From: Alphaproteobacteria bacterium
GTDB lineage: Bacteria; Pseudomonadota; Alphaproteobacteria; Rhizobiales; OSC116
DNA length: 54,766 bases
Direction: 5' to 3'
Assembly: GCA_002400495.2 (NCBI GenBank)
Contig: NVQL02000020.1
Coordinates: 1-54,766, forward strand
Below are positions 8,146-16,961 of this stretch, piece after piece. Position numbers and translations under genes: made by a program. A model generated the notes under the pieces. The model did not search any database. It was not told where the DNA came from and saw only the letters and a list, made by a program, of their open reading frames with translations. Position 1 is the first letter of the stretch; every line of letters begins with the position of its first letter.

Positions 8146-9075
8146 ATGCTGTTGCGATATATCTTCTTTCGAGTCCTAATGCTGATTCCCGTTTCGATTT
8201 CGATTTCTGTGGTCATCTTCATGATTGTGCATTTGCTGCCTGGAGATCCAATAGATAATTTGATCCGCATTGGTTCATCACCCGGTGACCGCGCATTGTT
8301 AGTCACCAAATATGGTTTAGACCAGCCACTGTTTGTCCAATATTTCCGCTGGGTCGGCGCTATGTTTCAAGGCGATTTTGGCGAGGCCATTGTTTTGCGG
8401 CGTCCTGTCGCTGATTTAATCTCATATAATTTACCTTTCAGCCTGAGCCTTGGCGCAATGGCTTTTGCTTTTTCAAGTGTCGTTGGTATTATTCTTGGCA
8501 CAATATCTGCCACCACGAGGTCGGCGCTGGTGGAGCAATTTGTGCGCGGCTTTATTCTTATGGGTTCTACCGTGCCGGGATTTTGGCTGGCGCTCCTCAT
8601 GATTTTATTTTTCGCTGTACAGTTGCAAATATTCCCTGTTTCTGGCGCAAAGGGTTGGGATTCGCTTGTTTTACCCGTCCTGACAATTGGATTTGGTGGT
8701 GTGGCTCTGGTGGCGAGGGTCACCCGTGTGGCGTTAATGGATGCACGGCGTGAAGATTTTGTGACCTTACTACACGCCAAAGGCTTATCTTCTGGAACCA
8801 TTTTATTCCGTCATTTAATTCCGCATGCGATGCTGCCCGTCGTGACGATTTTGGCCTTACGCATTGGCTGGATTCTCGGTGGTGCCGTCACAGTTGAATT
8901 TGTTTTTGGTCGCCCCGGCCTTGGTTCGTTGCTGATACGGGCGCTTGGACAAAGAGATTATCCCGTCGTACAGGGCTGCCTGCTGATGCTCGCCTTAGCG
9001 GTGATGCTCGGCACATTAATTGGCGATGTGGCACAAGCTGCAATGGACCCACGCATTCGAGAGGCTAAGACATGA
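8146..9075 (+). CDS. dppB: Peptide ABC transporter permease (DppB type)
   Basis: A 309-residue membrane permease. The N-terminus LRYIFFRVLMLIPVSISISV with IVHLLPGDPID is the classic DppB/OppB opening. The C-terminal half has GLSSGTILFRHLIPHAMLP, the ATPase-docking loop, and a final MDPRIR. AGGAAGG lies 7 nt before the ATG. Its stop overlaps the next start (ATGA), showing translational coupling with the DppC-type gene. Confidence 0.92.
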   Translation: MLLRYIFFRVLMLIPVSISISVVIFMIVHLLPGDPIDNLIRIGSSPGDRALLVTKYGLDQPLFVQYFRWVGAMFQGDFGEAIVLRRPVADLISYNLPFSLSLGAMAFAFSSVVGIILGTISATTRSALVEQFVRGFILMGSTVPGFWLALLMILFFAVQLQIFPVSGAKGWDSLVLPVLTIGFGGVALVARVTRVALMDARREDFVTLLHAKGLSSGTILFRHLIPHAMLPVVTILALRIGWILGGAVTVEFVFGRPGLGSLLIRALGQRDYPVVQGCLLMLALAVMLGTLIGDVAQAAMDPRIREAKT

Positions 9076-9956
9076 TAAATATTATAGGTAAAAAAATAGG
9101 TGCAATTTCGTGGCTCCGCCGATCTCCGTTAGCTAAGGCTTTTAACTCTTGGCTCGGTAAAATTGCAGGTGGATTTCTGGTGCTTTTGCTACTTACAGCA
9201 ATCTTCGCGCCATGGATAACACCATTTGATTATGCGGCACAAAACCTAATGAATGGCAATGCTCCTCCGGCTTGGCCACATCTTTTGGGCACAGATCAAT
9301 TTGGGCGCGATGTGTTTAGTCGGGTTATATACGGTGCCCGAACTTCGTTATCAGTCAGCGTTACGGCTATCTCGATTTCAATAGTTGCTGGTATGACTTT
9401 AGGGGCCGCTGCGGGCTATTTTGGCGGTATCTTTGAGCGTGTTGTGATGACTATTGTTGATCTGACTTGGTCTTTTCCAGACATCTTAATTGCGTTGATA
9501 TTTGTGGCGATCATTGGCCCTGGACTCACATCTACCATTTTTGCAATAGCCATAGCTTATTTGGCTCAATTTACGCGGTTGACCCGCGCACAGATCGTTA
9601 GGTTGAAGCAAGAGACATTTATTGAAGCTTCTATAAATTTAGGCGGAAAGCCCCGTCACATTTTGCTCCGACATCTCATACCGAATGCAATCACGCCAGT
9701 CATTGTCATAGGAATGCTTGCTGTTGGAGATGGAATTGTTCTAGAAGCGACACTTGGCTTTTTCGGTCTTGGTGCTCAACCTCCAACCCCAAGCTGGGGT
9801 GCAATGATGTCGAGCGGTACGGCTCAACTTTTCCTCAGCCCTTGGGTTATCATCTTTCCAGGCATGGCAGTGGCTGCCACGGTTATTGCTGTGAATTTGT
9901 TTGGCGATGAATTAATCCGTGCGTTAGACATTCGTGACCGGCTAAAGGAGGCTTGA
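9072..9956 (+). CDS. dppC: Peptide ABC transporter permease (DppC type)
   Basis: A 294-residue inner-membrane permease, partner of DppB. The family signature LLGTDQFGRDVFSRVIYGAR is at about residues 70-89, and the docking loop NLGGKPRHILLRHLIPNAITP lies after four membrane segments. It ends NLFGDELIRALDIRDR, the normal DppC C-terminus. GAGG precedes the ATG by 7 nt within the dppB 3' end. Unlike the second peptide operon in this window (39495-41378), this permease is not fused to its ATPase. Confidence 0.92.
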   Translation: MINIIGKKIGAISWLRRSPLAKAFNSWLGKIAGGFLVLLLLTAIFAPWITPFDYAAQNLMNGNAPPAWPHLLGTDQFGRDVFSRVIYGARTSLSVSVTAISISIVAGMTLGAAAGYFGGIFERVVMTIVDLTWSFPDILIALIFVAIIGPGLTSTIFAIAIAYLAQFTRLTRAQIVRLKQETFIEASINLGGKPRHILLRHLIPNAITPVIVIGMLAVGDGIVLEATLGFFGLGAQPPTPSWGAMMSSGTAQLFLSPWVIIFPGMAVAATVIAVNLFGDELIRALDIRDRLKEA

Positions 9957-9958
9957 AT

Positions 9959-10909
9959 ATGTTGGAAGTTAAAGATCTTGCAGTTGCCTTCGGTTCAATA
10001 GCCCCTTTGTCAGGCGTGACTTTTTCACTGGCCAAAGGCGAAACACTTGGCATTGTTGGTGAGAGCGGTTCAGGAAAATCGCTCACGGCAATGAGTATAA
10101 TGGGTTTGCTACCAATGTCAGATGGAAGGGTAACTTCGGGTTCGATCGTGTTTGATGGTCAAGAATTGACGACTTTGAATGAATCTGACTATTGCAAGCT
10201 GCGTGGAGGACGGATTGGCTTGATTACCCAAAACCCTATGACTTCGCTCGATCCGCTTAAAAAAATTGGCACCCAAGTGGATGCAGTTGCTATATTGCAT
10301 CTCGGTATGGCCAAGAAAAAAGCGCGGGCAAATACTGTAGACATTCTACATACATTACGCATTCCCGAACCAGCACTCATTTGCGAACGTTATCCGCATC
10401 AAATGTCGGGTGGTATGAAACAACGCATTGTGATCGCCATGGCGCTGGCAGCAGATCCCGATCTACTAATTGCAGATGAGCCAACGACAGCACTGGATGT
10501 AACTGTGCAAGCACAAATCATCCGCCTGCTTGATGATTTGGTTAAACAGCGTGGTCTGGCTTTGTTGTTGATCACCCATGACATGAGTGTCGTTGCCCAA
10601 ACCTGCGATAGGGTCGTGGTCATGTATGCTGGCCGAGCCATTGAACAAGGGCCAGTGTTAGATATCTTTGATAACCCACAGCACCCTTACACACAGGCCT
10701 TAGTTGGTTGTATACCTCGTGATCTAAAGGATGGCGAAAAACTAACTTCCATACCGGGCACTGTGCCAACGGTGCTTAATTATCCTGAAGGCTGCAAATT
10801 TCACCCGCGCTGCACTCGTGCGCAAAACATCTGTACCACCGTTCAACCCGAACTCGATCGCAATGGTGATAGTGCCGTTGCTTGTCATTTTGCGGGGGCC
10901 TCAATATGA
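9959..10909 (+). CDS. dppD: Peptide ABC transporter ATPase (DppD type)
   Basis: A 316-residue ABC ATPase. The ATG at 9959 is chosen over a TTG at 9953 because AAGGAGG ends 7 nt before it; the preceding gene stops 2 bp earlier. Walker [10 protein letters not shown]-loop [11 protein letters not shown], signature MSGGMKQR and Walker [15 protein letters not shown] are present. The C-terminus holds the oligopeptide-transporter motif with cysteines ([15 protein letters not shown]) that typically binds an iron-sulfur cluster. It pairs with the following ATPase as a heterodimer. Confidence 0.92.
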   Translation: MLEVKDLAVAFGSIAPLSGVTFSLAKGETLGIVGESGSGKSLTAMSIMGLLPMSDGRVTSGSIVFDGQELTTLNESDYCKLRGGRIGLITQNPMTSLDPLKKIGTQVDAVAILHLGMAKKKARANTVDILHTLRIPEPALICERYPHQMSGGMKQRIVIAMALAADPDLLIADEPTTALDVTVQAQIIRLLDDLVKQRGLALLLITHDMSVVAQTCDRVVVMYAGRAIEQGPVLDIFDNPQHPYTQALVGCIPRDLKDGEKLTSIPGTVPTVLNYPEGCKFHPRCTRAQNICTTVQPELDRNGDSAVACHFAGASI

Positions 10910-11859
10910 GCAATCTTCTGGAAGTTCGCAATTTAGCTAAAAAATTCACTAGTTCAGGGGGGGCTTTCCGTAAGGCGCGGACAATGCACGCCGTCAACGA
11001 CGTTTCTTTCGATTTGCCCGAGGGCAGGGTGATTGGTGTCGTTGGCGAAAGCGGCTGTGGCAAATCCACATTAGCCCGCCTCATATTGAGGTTGATAGAA
11101 CCAAGCGCGGGAACGTTACATTTTAATGGTGAGGATCTTCGGGCAAAGACACCCGCTCAGATGCGCGATCTTCGTGCTCATATGCAGATGGTGTTTCAAG
11201 ATCCTTATTCAGCTATTGATCCTCGCTATACAATAGAGCGCGCGGTGTTGGAACCTTTTCTTGTACAAGGCGTCAAGCCAATTGATGGTGCAGCTGCACA
11301 GGTAGAAGCCTTGCTCAATATGGTCGGTCTCAATCCTGGCCTCGCTGATAGATTTCCACATCAGCTCTCTGGCGGGCAAAAACAGCGTGTCGGGATTGCC
11401 CGCGCCCTCGCATTGCGACCTTCGCTTTTGGTGCTTGATGAACCTACTGCTTCACTTGATGTATCTGTACAGGCGCAAATTATCGGCTTGTTAGAACAAT
11501 TACGAGATGAATTGGGTCTCACCTATCTTTTCATAAGTCATGATCTCAGCCTTGTGCGATATTTCTGTGATGAGATTTTGGTGATGTATTTAGGGCGTGT
11601 CGTGGAAGTGCTGCCAGATACGAATGGCCAAGCATGCCACCCTTATACTATTACATTGATGAATAGCACCTTTGTTCCCGATCCGAAGCATCGGCGCGTC
11701 ATTAGACCGCTTGAAGGTGAAGTGCCGAGCCCATTTGATTTAAAGCCTGGGTGCGCTTTTGCTGACCGATGCCCGCAGGTAAGTGAGATTTGTCGCGCTG
11801 AAACACCAGAACTTTCCAAACATAGTGGCCATTTAGTCGCGTGTCACAACCCGATTTAA
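10906..11859 (+). CDS. dppF: Peptide ABC transporter ATPase (DppF type)
   Basis: A 317-residue ABC ATPase that starts at the ATG overlapping the previous stop (ATGA at 10906). A start upstream at 10882 lies inside the previous gene and adds no conserved sequence. Walker A GESGCGKST, Q-loop VFQDPYSAIDPRY, signature LSGGQKQR, Walker B LLVLDEPTASLDV and the C-terminal cysteine motif GCAFADRCPQVSEIC are seen. The DppD/DppF pair energises the DppBC channel. Confidence 0.92.
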   Translation: MSNLLEVRNLAKKFTSSGGAFRKARTMHAVNDVSFDLPEGRVIGVVGESGCGKSTLARLILRLIEPSAGTLHFNGEDLRAKTPAQMRDLRAHMQMVFQDPYSAIDPRYTIERAVLEPFLVQGVKPIDGAAAQVEALLNMVGLNPGLADRFPHQLSGGQKQRVGIARALALRPSLLVLDEPTASLDVSVQAQIIGLLEQLRDELGLTYLFISHDLSLVRYFCDEILVMYLGRVVEVLPDTNGQACHPYTITLMNSTFVPDPKHRRVIRPLEGEVPSPFDLKPGCAFADRCPQVSEICRAETPELSKHSGHLVACHNPI

Positions 11860-11869
11860 AGGATTTATT

Positions 11870-13345
11870 TTGCCTCTTCGTATTCTATCTGCAGAAATCT
11901 CACACGAGACCAATACATTCAATATCCATCCCACAGAAATTCAAGATTTTAGGGATCGTTTTTTATTTGATGGTTCTACTGCCTGCGCTGAGCGTGGTGA
12001 AAATAACACCGAACTTTCTGGCGTGCTTGATGTTAGTCGTAATCATGGCTGGGAGCTAAACCATGTTATAAGCGCCTCAGCAGGTCCTGGTGGGCGTGTC
12101 ACTGACGAAGCTTTCGATCATCTATGTGCACCGCTTTTGAGAGCGGCTCGCGAAGGAGAATGGGACGGTGTCCTTTTGATATTGCACGGCGCAATGGTCA
12201 GCGTATCCCACGATGATGCTGAGGGAGAAATCCTTCACCGACTTCGGGCAGTGGTCGGGCCAAAGCTACCGATCGCAGTCACCCTTGATCCTCATGCGAA
12301 TGTAAGCGCGGCAATGTGCGACTTGGCGCAGATACTGGTGTCTTTCACCACCTATCCACATGTAGATATGCGTGCGACAGGTATACGCACAGCAGAATTA
12401 CTACATCGTACAATTATTGGAGATATTCATCCAGTGACTCTGCGTGCGCATCGTCCGATGTTGGAAGAAGCCAGTGGTGGACGAACGGATATTGGCCCAA
12501 TGATAGACAGACACGCAATGGCGCGCGCTTATGAAGCGCGAAAAGATATTTATGCCATTAGCATCAATGCGGCCTTTCCGTGCGCTGACATCGCTGAAGT
12601 GGGTCCCACAGTGTTGATCACATGTGAAGTCCAAACGATCGGCGCACGCGACATCATAGAAGACATTTCTGATGACATTTGGGCGCGACGCACCGAACAA
12701 TTAAACACCTATTTGACGGTAGACGAAGTCGTTGCCGCCGCCAAGGCATGGAAATCTGGCGCAGGGCCACTTGTTATCGCCGATTACGCAGACAATCCAG
12801 GGTCAGGGGCTTATGGCGATTCTACAGCATTACTATCTGGTTTGTTGGATGCTAGGATTACAGATACATGTTTTGGTCCCATGATTGATCCTGCTGTTGC
12901 ATCTCAACTCCAAACCAATTCAGTAGGTGATTCTGTTACTCTACTGTTGGGTGGAAAAATTGCTCCTGAATTTGGCGGAAAACCGATTAAAGTGTCAGGA
13001 ACCATCCAATGGCGGGGTGAGGGGGGATTTGTTGGAAACGGCCCCATTCTTGGGGGGCAACACCGCAGTATGGGCGCAACCGTGGTGCTTCGTGTTGAAG
13101 GCATAGACATCCTGATTATAAGTGCACCACAACAGCTTCTTGATCTTAGTCAGTTCGAAACATTTGGCATTAATCCACATGAATATAAAATTGTGGCGTT
13201 GAAGTCTATGCAACATTTTCGGGCTGCTTTCACCACAATTGCGGGTCGTATTATCGTTTGCGATAGCGGTGCATTGTGTACATTAGATTACGCGCGCTTG
13301 CCATACCAAGCTGTTCCAAGACCAATTTACCCTTTAGATAATTAA
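11870..13345 (+). CDS. mlrC: M81 family metallopeptidase (MlrC-like)
   Basis: A 491-residue protein of the MlrC/M81 family, named for the enzyme that finishes microcystin breakdown. It has the N-terminal ILSAEISHETNTFN motif, ILHGAMVS (acidic/histidine region), TLDPHANVS and TYPHVDM with probable zinc ligands, then the GPMIDRHA and ADYADNPGSGAYGD blocks of the C-terminal half. It starts with TTG at 11870, with AAGGA 7 nt before it overlapping the dppF stop; no in-frame ATG fits the N-terminal motif. Co-transcription with a peptide importer suggests it cleaves an imported peptide or amide. Many family members are uncharacterised, so substrate is open. Confidence 0.85.
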   Translation: MPLRILSAEISHETNTFNIHPTEIQDFRDRFLFDGSTACAERGENNTELSGVLDVSRNHGWELNHVISASAGPGGRVTDEAFDHLCAPLLRAAREGEWDGVLLILHGAMVSVSHDDAEGEILHRLRAVVGPKLPIAVTLDPHANVSAAMCDLAQILVSFTTYPHVDMRATGIRTAELLHRTIIGDIHPVTLRAHRPMLEEASGGRTDIGPMIDRHAMARAYEARKDIYAISINAAFPCADIAEVGPTVLITCEVQTIGARDIIEDISDDIWARRTEQLNTYLTVDEVVAAAKAWKSGAGPLVIADYADNPGSGAYGDSTALLSGLLDARITDTCFGPMIDPAVASQLQTNSVGDSVTLLLGGKIAPEFGGKPIKVSGTIQWRGEGGFVGNGPILGGQHRSMGATVVLRVEGIDILIISAPQQLLDLSQFETFGINPHEYKIVALKSMQHFRAAFTTIAGRIIVCDSGALCTLDYARLPYQAVPRPIYPLDN

Positions 13346-14247
13346 GTTTCAGGAATCTCTGGAAGTGGGTTTTCATAGGTTGAACTTGTGGTGTCGCCCA
13401 CATGGCCGGTAAAACGACCATAAAGCCGTGCAATCTTATTCATGCGTTTCTCAACTTTTGGTCCAAGTTCAATAAACACACCATTGACTAATAAATTGGC
13501 CAAAGTTGCCATTTGTGCTGTTGATTCCCAAAACAAGTTAAACTCTGTAGGCACAACAAATATTTCATCCGCCAACTCATGTCCCCAGTCACAAAAAGCG
13601 TCAACAACCAATGTCACAGGAATTCCTTCGGCCTTCGCTTCTTGTGCCAGTTTTTCAGCATGCAGTGAATATCGGCGTGCCTCGAATATGACAAGACAAG
13701 TATCTTCATTCGACAACAACACTTCCGCGAAATTTCCAGATGCTAAATCAATCAATTGGACGCCATCGCGCAAATACTGCAATTGGTTGACAAATATTTG
13801 AGCCATGCCACGTTCGGTTTGAAAGCCTGCAGCGAATACTCGTTTTGTCTGGGCAAGTCGTTTAACTACGCGGCTCCATTCTGGAGTTTGAGCGGCTTCA
13901 TAAACAGCCACGAGAGCTGCGATTTCAAGCTCAAGCCCCCTAGTTAACTGGTCTTCGCCTGCTTTAGCACGGGCTCGTAAATCAGTTAGCCTATCGCTTA
14001 TTAACCAAGGACGATCACCCACATCTTCTTTGAGTTGATCTTTCAAACCTTTAAAGCTGCTAAAACCGATTGATCTGCAAAAGCGTCCAACAGTGGGTTC
14101 ACTAACTTCAACTTTTTGAGCAATACTTGCAGCTGTTTCAAAAGGTAAAGTTGCCAGCGTTGCCAACATATAGTTTGCAATTGCTTTGTCTGACCTTGAG
14201 GCTGTTGAAATAGCTTTCGTTAGTTTATCTTTGATGGATTCTGTCAC
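13342..14247 (-). CDS. RpiR/MurR family transcriptional regulator
   Basis: A 301-residue regulator with an N-terminal HTH_6 domain (about residues 5-80; ETAASIAQKVEVSEPTVGRFCRSIG) and a C-terminal SIS domain (about 130-270). The SIS domain normally senses phosphorylated sugars or similar small molecules. The gene converges on mlrC and overlaps it by 4 bp tail to tail, so the two transcripts would be antisense at their ends. It may regulate the dpp-mlrC block or the sugar block to its right; position alone does not decide. Length is normal. Confidence 0.88.
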   Translation of the reverse strand: MTESIKDKLTKAISTASRSDKAIANYMLATLATLPFETAASIAQKVEVSEPTVGRFCRSIGFSSFKGLKDQLKEDVGDRPWLISDRLTDLRARAKAGEDQLTRGLELEIAALVAVYEAAQTPEWSRVVKRLAQTKRVFAAGFQTERGMAQIFVNQLQYLRDGVQLIDLASGNFAEVLLSNEDTCLVIFEARRYSLHAEKLAQEAKAEGIPVTLVVDAFCDWGHELADEIFVVPTEFNLFWESTAQMATLANLLVNGVFIELGPKVEKRMNKIARLYGRFTGHVGDTTSSTYENPLPEIPET

Positions 14248-14568
14248 ATTTAGATACCGATATATTCGTGGAAATACTAAATATAAAACTAAGTAGAATA
14301 TAGAAAAATGTCAATTAATTTTTAGCCAATTTTATCGGTGTTTATGCAAAATTTCACTCCAATATGAATGGCAGGGAACCCGGTCTAGGTTATTAATTAG
14401 TTTGGTTTAAGTTTGCGATAAGAATTGAAATGATCCGTATGAGGTGGAAAATATATTATCAATTACAAATAAATAAATTGGCGTGTCTGTGGGGTAGTCA
14501 AGATTTACTTACTCGTTCTTATTGCTCCATTTAACCGATATATAATTGCGATCTTAAGGAGAGTAACC
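14248..14568. other. Intergenic region upstream of rpiR-type gene
   Basis: About 320 bp of AT-rich DNA that should contain the leftward regulator's promoter. On the plus strand a TATAAT (14541-14546), AAGGAG (14556-14561) and ATG (14569) are correctly spaced, described separately. No RNA gene or long repeat was recognised. Confidence 0.35.
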
Positions 14569-14634
14569 ATGAATAAACTAACACCGATTATGGCTTTTGA
14601 AATGCCCGTCAATACTTGTTTCGCCAAGATTTAA
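14541..14634 (+). other. Orphan expression start: -10, Shine-Dalgarno and 21-codon ORF
   Basis: TATAAT at 14541, AAGGAG at 14556 and ATG at 14569 are laid out as for a normal gene, but the frame MNKLTPIMAFEMPVNTCFAK ends after 21 residues at TAA 14632. It overlaps, antisense, the end of the leftward 98-residue ORF. It could be the surviving 5' end of a deleted gene, a short peptide, or chance. No good -35 box lies 17 bp upstream of the TATAAT. Confidence 0.25.
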
Positions 14635-14874
14635 AAAGACATACTCTCCCCTAAGATTTGTTGGAACAGAAAGGATACGAACTGCTACTCCAGTTCGATT
14701 AGCAATCCTCATAATGTCACAGACAATTCGGTTTCCTTCGTCTTGACCACCTTCCGGAATTGATAAAAATATATGTTTTTCGTCATTTCTAGAACGTATT
14801 TCTCCTGTGTCGCAGAACAGTTTGCCGTTTGACTTGTAGATTCTTTCCTGTGTATTTGAGAGTAAAGTGCTCAT
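14578..14874 (-). CDS. Hypothetical protein, 98 aa
   Basis: A 98-residue frame I do not recognise. It is soluble, has no signal peptide or membrane segment, and contains a plausible alpha/beta core (IVCDIMRIANRTGVAVRIL followed by GEYVFLNLGE). The Shine-Dalgarno is weak (AGAGCAG about 4 nt before the ATG). It lies 260 bp beyond the end of the sugar ABC operon in the same direction, so it may be read from the operon or be a relic. It may not be a real gene. Confidence 0.35.
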   Translation of the reverse strand: MSTLLSNTQERIYKSNGKLFCDTGEIRSRNDEKHIFLSIPEGGQDEGNRIVCDIMRIANRTGVAVRILSVPTNLRGEYVFLNLGETSIDGHFKSHNRC

Positions 14875-15134
14875 AGCTGCTCTAAAATCACTGTTGCTTT
14901 GGAATATTTATTTGTTTTGTCTGGGCTTTTTTGTTTTCTTACTCGTACATCCAAAATATCATATCAAATAACGTGATTGTACTGTGTCCTTGATAGTTTT
15001 ACATCTGATTTTATTACATGAGCTTCAGCTTCTTCGCTTGCAAGCGCGCACAGTGATAAATTGTAGCTAATAAATTGCGTTGGCTTCTCCATAACTATTA
15101 GTTTGGTTTCATAAAACACATTTCTCGAGTGACT

Positions 15135-16016
15135 TTATCCTTTTACACCTGCTGAAAGCATGATGGCTTTGGTTATTCTGCGTTGAAACAATAAGTAGAC
15201 AACGGCAATGGGTAGACCTGCTAATACAGCAGACGCCATAGTACGTGCATACACGATTCCGAAGGAGTTTTTGACTTGGGTGATGCCAACAGGAACGGTC
15301 ATTGTGGCTTCTCCTGTTGCCGCTAGGAATGGCCATAGGAATGCATTCCACGCGCCAATGAAAGTGACAATGGCGAGTGCGCTGGTCACACCCCAATTCA
15401 TGGGTAAATAGATTTTGAATAGAATTTTGAAGTGGCTGGCATTGTCTAATTGCGCTGCTTCTTTGAATTCCTTGGGAACGGCGTCAAAAAATTGTTTGTA
15501 GACGATGACAACCACGGGAACAATGAGTTGAGGCAGTATGATACCAGCCCAAGTGTTGAGTAATTTGAACTGCGCCATCAGGATGAAATGGTTCACTATA
15601 AGCGCTTGAATAGGCACCATGAAACTACCTAAAATAAGGATGTAGAGGAGGCGTCGTCCTGGAAAGTTGAGTTGAGAGATGATATAGGCGCAACCGGCCG
15701 AGCTGATGATGACGCCAAATGTGATGAAAGAAGAGGTTATAAACGAATTCAGATACCAGCCGGCGATGTTTGTGTTTTCCCAAATAAAAGTATAAGCCTC
15801 TAAGGTGAAGTTTTTGGGGAATAAAGAAATGCCCTCGACGATCACTTCTGTTTCAGGCTTGAAGGAGGTTATAAGTGTCCAATAGATTGGGAAAGCCCAA
15901 ATGATGGCGCCAACAATAGTGACTAAAGACAGAATTAAACCACCAATATCGATGAAGCGGTCACGCTGAGTATGATTTGGTTTGGTTGTCGATTGAGAGG
16001 TTTGGTTGTGGTTCAT
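15135..16016 (-). CDS. CUT1 sugar ABC transporter permease (MalG type)
   Basis: A 293-residue inner-membrane permease with six predicted membrane segments. The docking loop FKEAAQLDNASHFKILFKIYLPM matches the EAA motif of carbohydrate permeases, and the C-terminus ends QRRITKAIMLSAGVKG, the standard MalG-type ending. It is the last gene of the GH2-ABC operon and overlaps the upstream permease by 4 bp (ATGA-type junction). The polar N-terminal 25 residues are somewhat long for the family. Confidence 0.92.
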   Translation of the reverse strand: MNHNQTSQSTTKPNHTQRDRFIDIGGLILSLVTIVGAIIWAFPIYWTLITSFKPETEVIVEGISLFPKNFTLEAYTFIWENTNIAGWYLNSFITSSFITFGVIISSAGCAYIISQLNFPGRRLLYILILGSFMVPIQALIVNHFILMAQFKLLNTWAGIILPQLIVPVVVIVYKQFFDAVPKEFKEAAQLDNASHFKILFKIYLPMNWGVTSALAIVTFIGAWNAFLWPFLAATGEATMTVPVGITQVKNSFGIVYARTMASAVLAGLPIAVVYLLFQRRITKAIMLSAGVKG

Positions 16017-16894
16017 TTTTTACCTCGTGAGCGTAATAATTGGTATTGTAGAACGGAAAGAATAATGATCATGGCGAATAGCAGTACGGCGACGGTTGCA
16101 GCCATGCCGCCTTTATTTTGTTGAAAAGCCAGCTTGTAAATATATTGAACAAGAACCATTGTCGCATCTTGACGGCCACCAAGCGAAAATAAAAACACCT
16201 GATCAAAAATCTTAAGCTGAGCGATTAGCTGGAGGGTGAGCACTAGGGCGGTGATTGGCCAAATTAAAGGCCAAGTGATGCGGGTGAATTGGCGCCATCG
16301 AGAGGCGTTATCAAGTGCCGCCGCTTCGTAAATTTCTGGAGAGATGTTGCCAAGTCCAGCGATGAATAACAGAACGTTGAAACCCAATGTCCACCAAATG
16401 GTAACCACAGCAACTGTCGGCATGAAGAAGGGGAGATTTCGGGTGAGGGCGATGGCTTCGCCATCATTGAATAAGCGCACGACATATTGAATCATGCCAT
16501 ATTGCATGTCAATCATCCAGTTCCAAGTTAGAAAAACTACTGAAACGGGTAAAATATATGGTAGGAAGAATGCAGCCATAACCAAAGCTTGTTTCCAGCC
16601 TTTTAAACGACTTACAGCCATGGCAACAGCCAAAGAGATGAGTGTGCTGGGTATAACAGTGAGTACTACAAAATAACCGGTATTCCATACGGCTTTGCTG
16701 AATAGACGACCCTTGAGAACTTTAATATAGTTTTTGAAGCCCACCCATTCACCATCGCCAATAAGCGGGGCATCGGTGAAGCTGATTATAACCATCTGGA
16801 TGGTTGGCCAGAGAAAGAGTGCGCCATAAATAAGTAAGAATGGGCCACCAAGAATAAGTGCGGTTAGATAATCGGCGCGCTTGTCTTTCAGCAT
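16013..16894 (-). CDS. CUT1 sugar ABC transporter permease (MalF type)
   Basis: A 293-residue permease, partner of the MalG-type protein. The start at 16894 (MLKDKRADYLTAL) is chosen because AGGAG lies 8 nt upstream; a longer frame to 16960 would run through the hairpin described below. The motif IYEAAALDNASRWRQFTRITWPLIWP docks on the ATPase. Six membrane segments are expected. Substrate is unknown, but the operon's GH2 enzyme points to a glycoside or oligosaccharide. Confidence 0.92.
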   Translation of the reverse strand: MLKDKRADYLTALILGGPFLLIYGALFLWPTIQMVIISFTDAPLIGDGEWVGFKNYIKVLKGRLFSKAVWNTGYFVVLTVIPSTLISLAVAMAVSRLKGWKQALVMAAFFLPYILPVSVVFLTWNWMIDMQYGMIQYVVRLFNDGEAIALTRNLPFFMPTVAVVTIWWTLGFNVLLFIAGLGNISPEIYEAAALDNASRWRQFTRITWPLIWPITALVLTLQLIAQLKIFDQVFLFSLGGRQDATMVLVQYIYKLAFQQNKGGMAATVAVLLFAMIIILSVLQYQLLRSRGKK

Positions 16895-16924
16895 TAAGTC
16901 ATCTCCTAAGAAGAAGTAAAAAAT

Positions 16925-16951
16925 CAACCGCCACCGAAAAGGTGGCGGTTG
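16925..16951 (-). terminator. Hairpin after sugar-binding-protein gene (attenuator)
   Basis: On the minus strand CAACCGCCACC, loop TTTTC and GGTGGCGGTTG form a perfect 11-bp stem, followed by ATTTTTT. It lies 11 bp after the binding-protein stop and before the permease genes. This looks like a partial rho-independent terminator or mRNA stabiliser that gives more binding protein than permease. Read-through is needed for the permeases, since no new promoter is evident. Confidence 0.75.
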
Positions 16952-16961
16952 TAAACACAAC

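Noticed and set aside
16895..16960. Longer start for the MalF-type permease
   Set aside because: The extension would translate the attenuator-like hairpin, and a better ribosome site exists before 16894.
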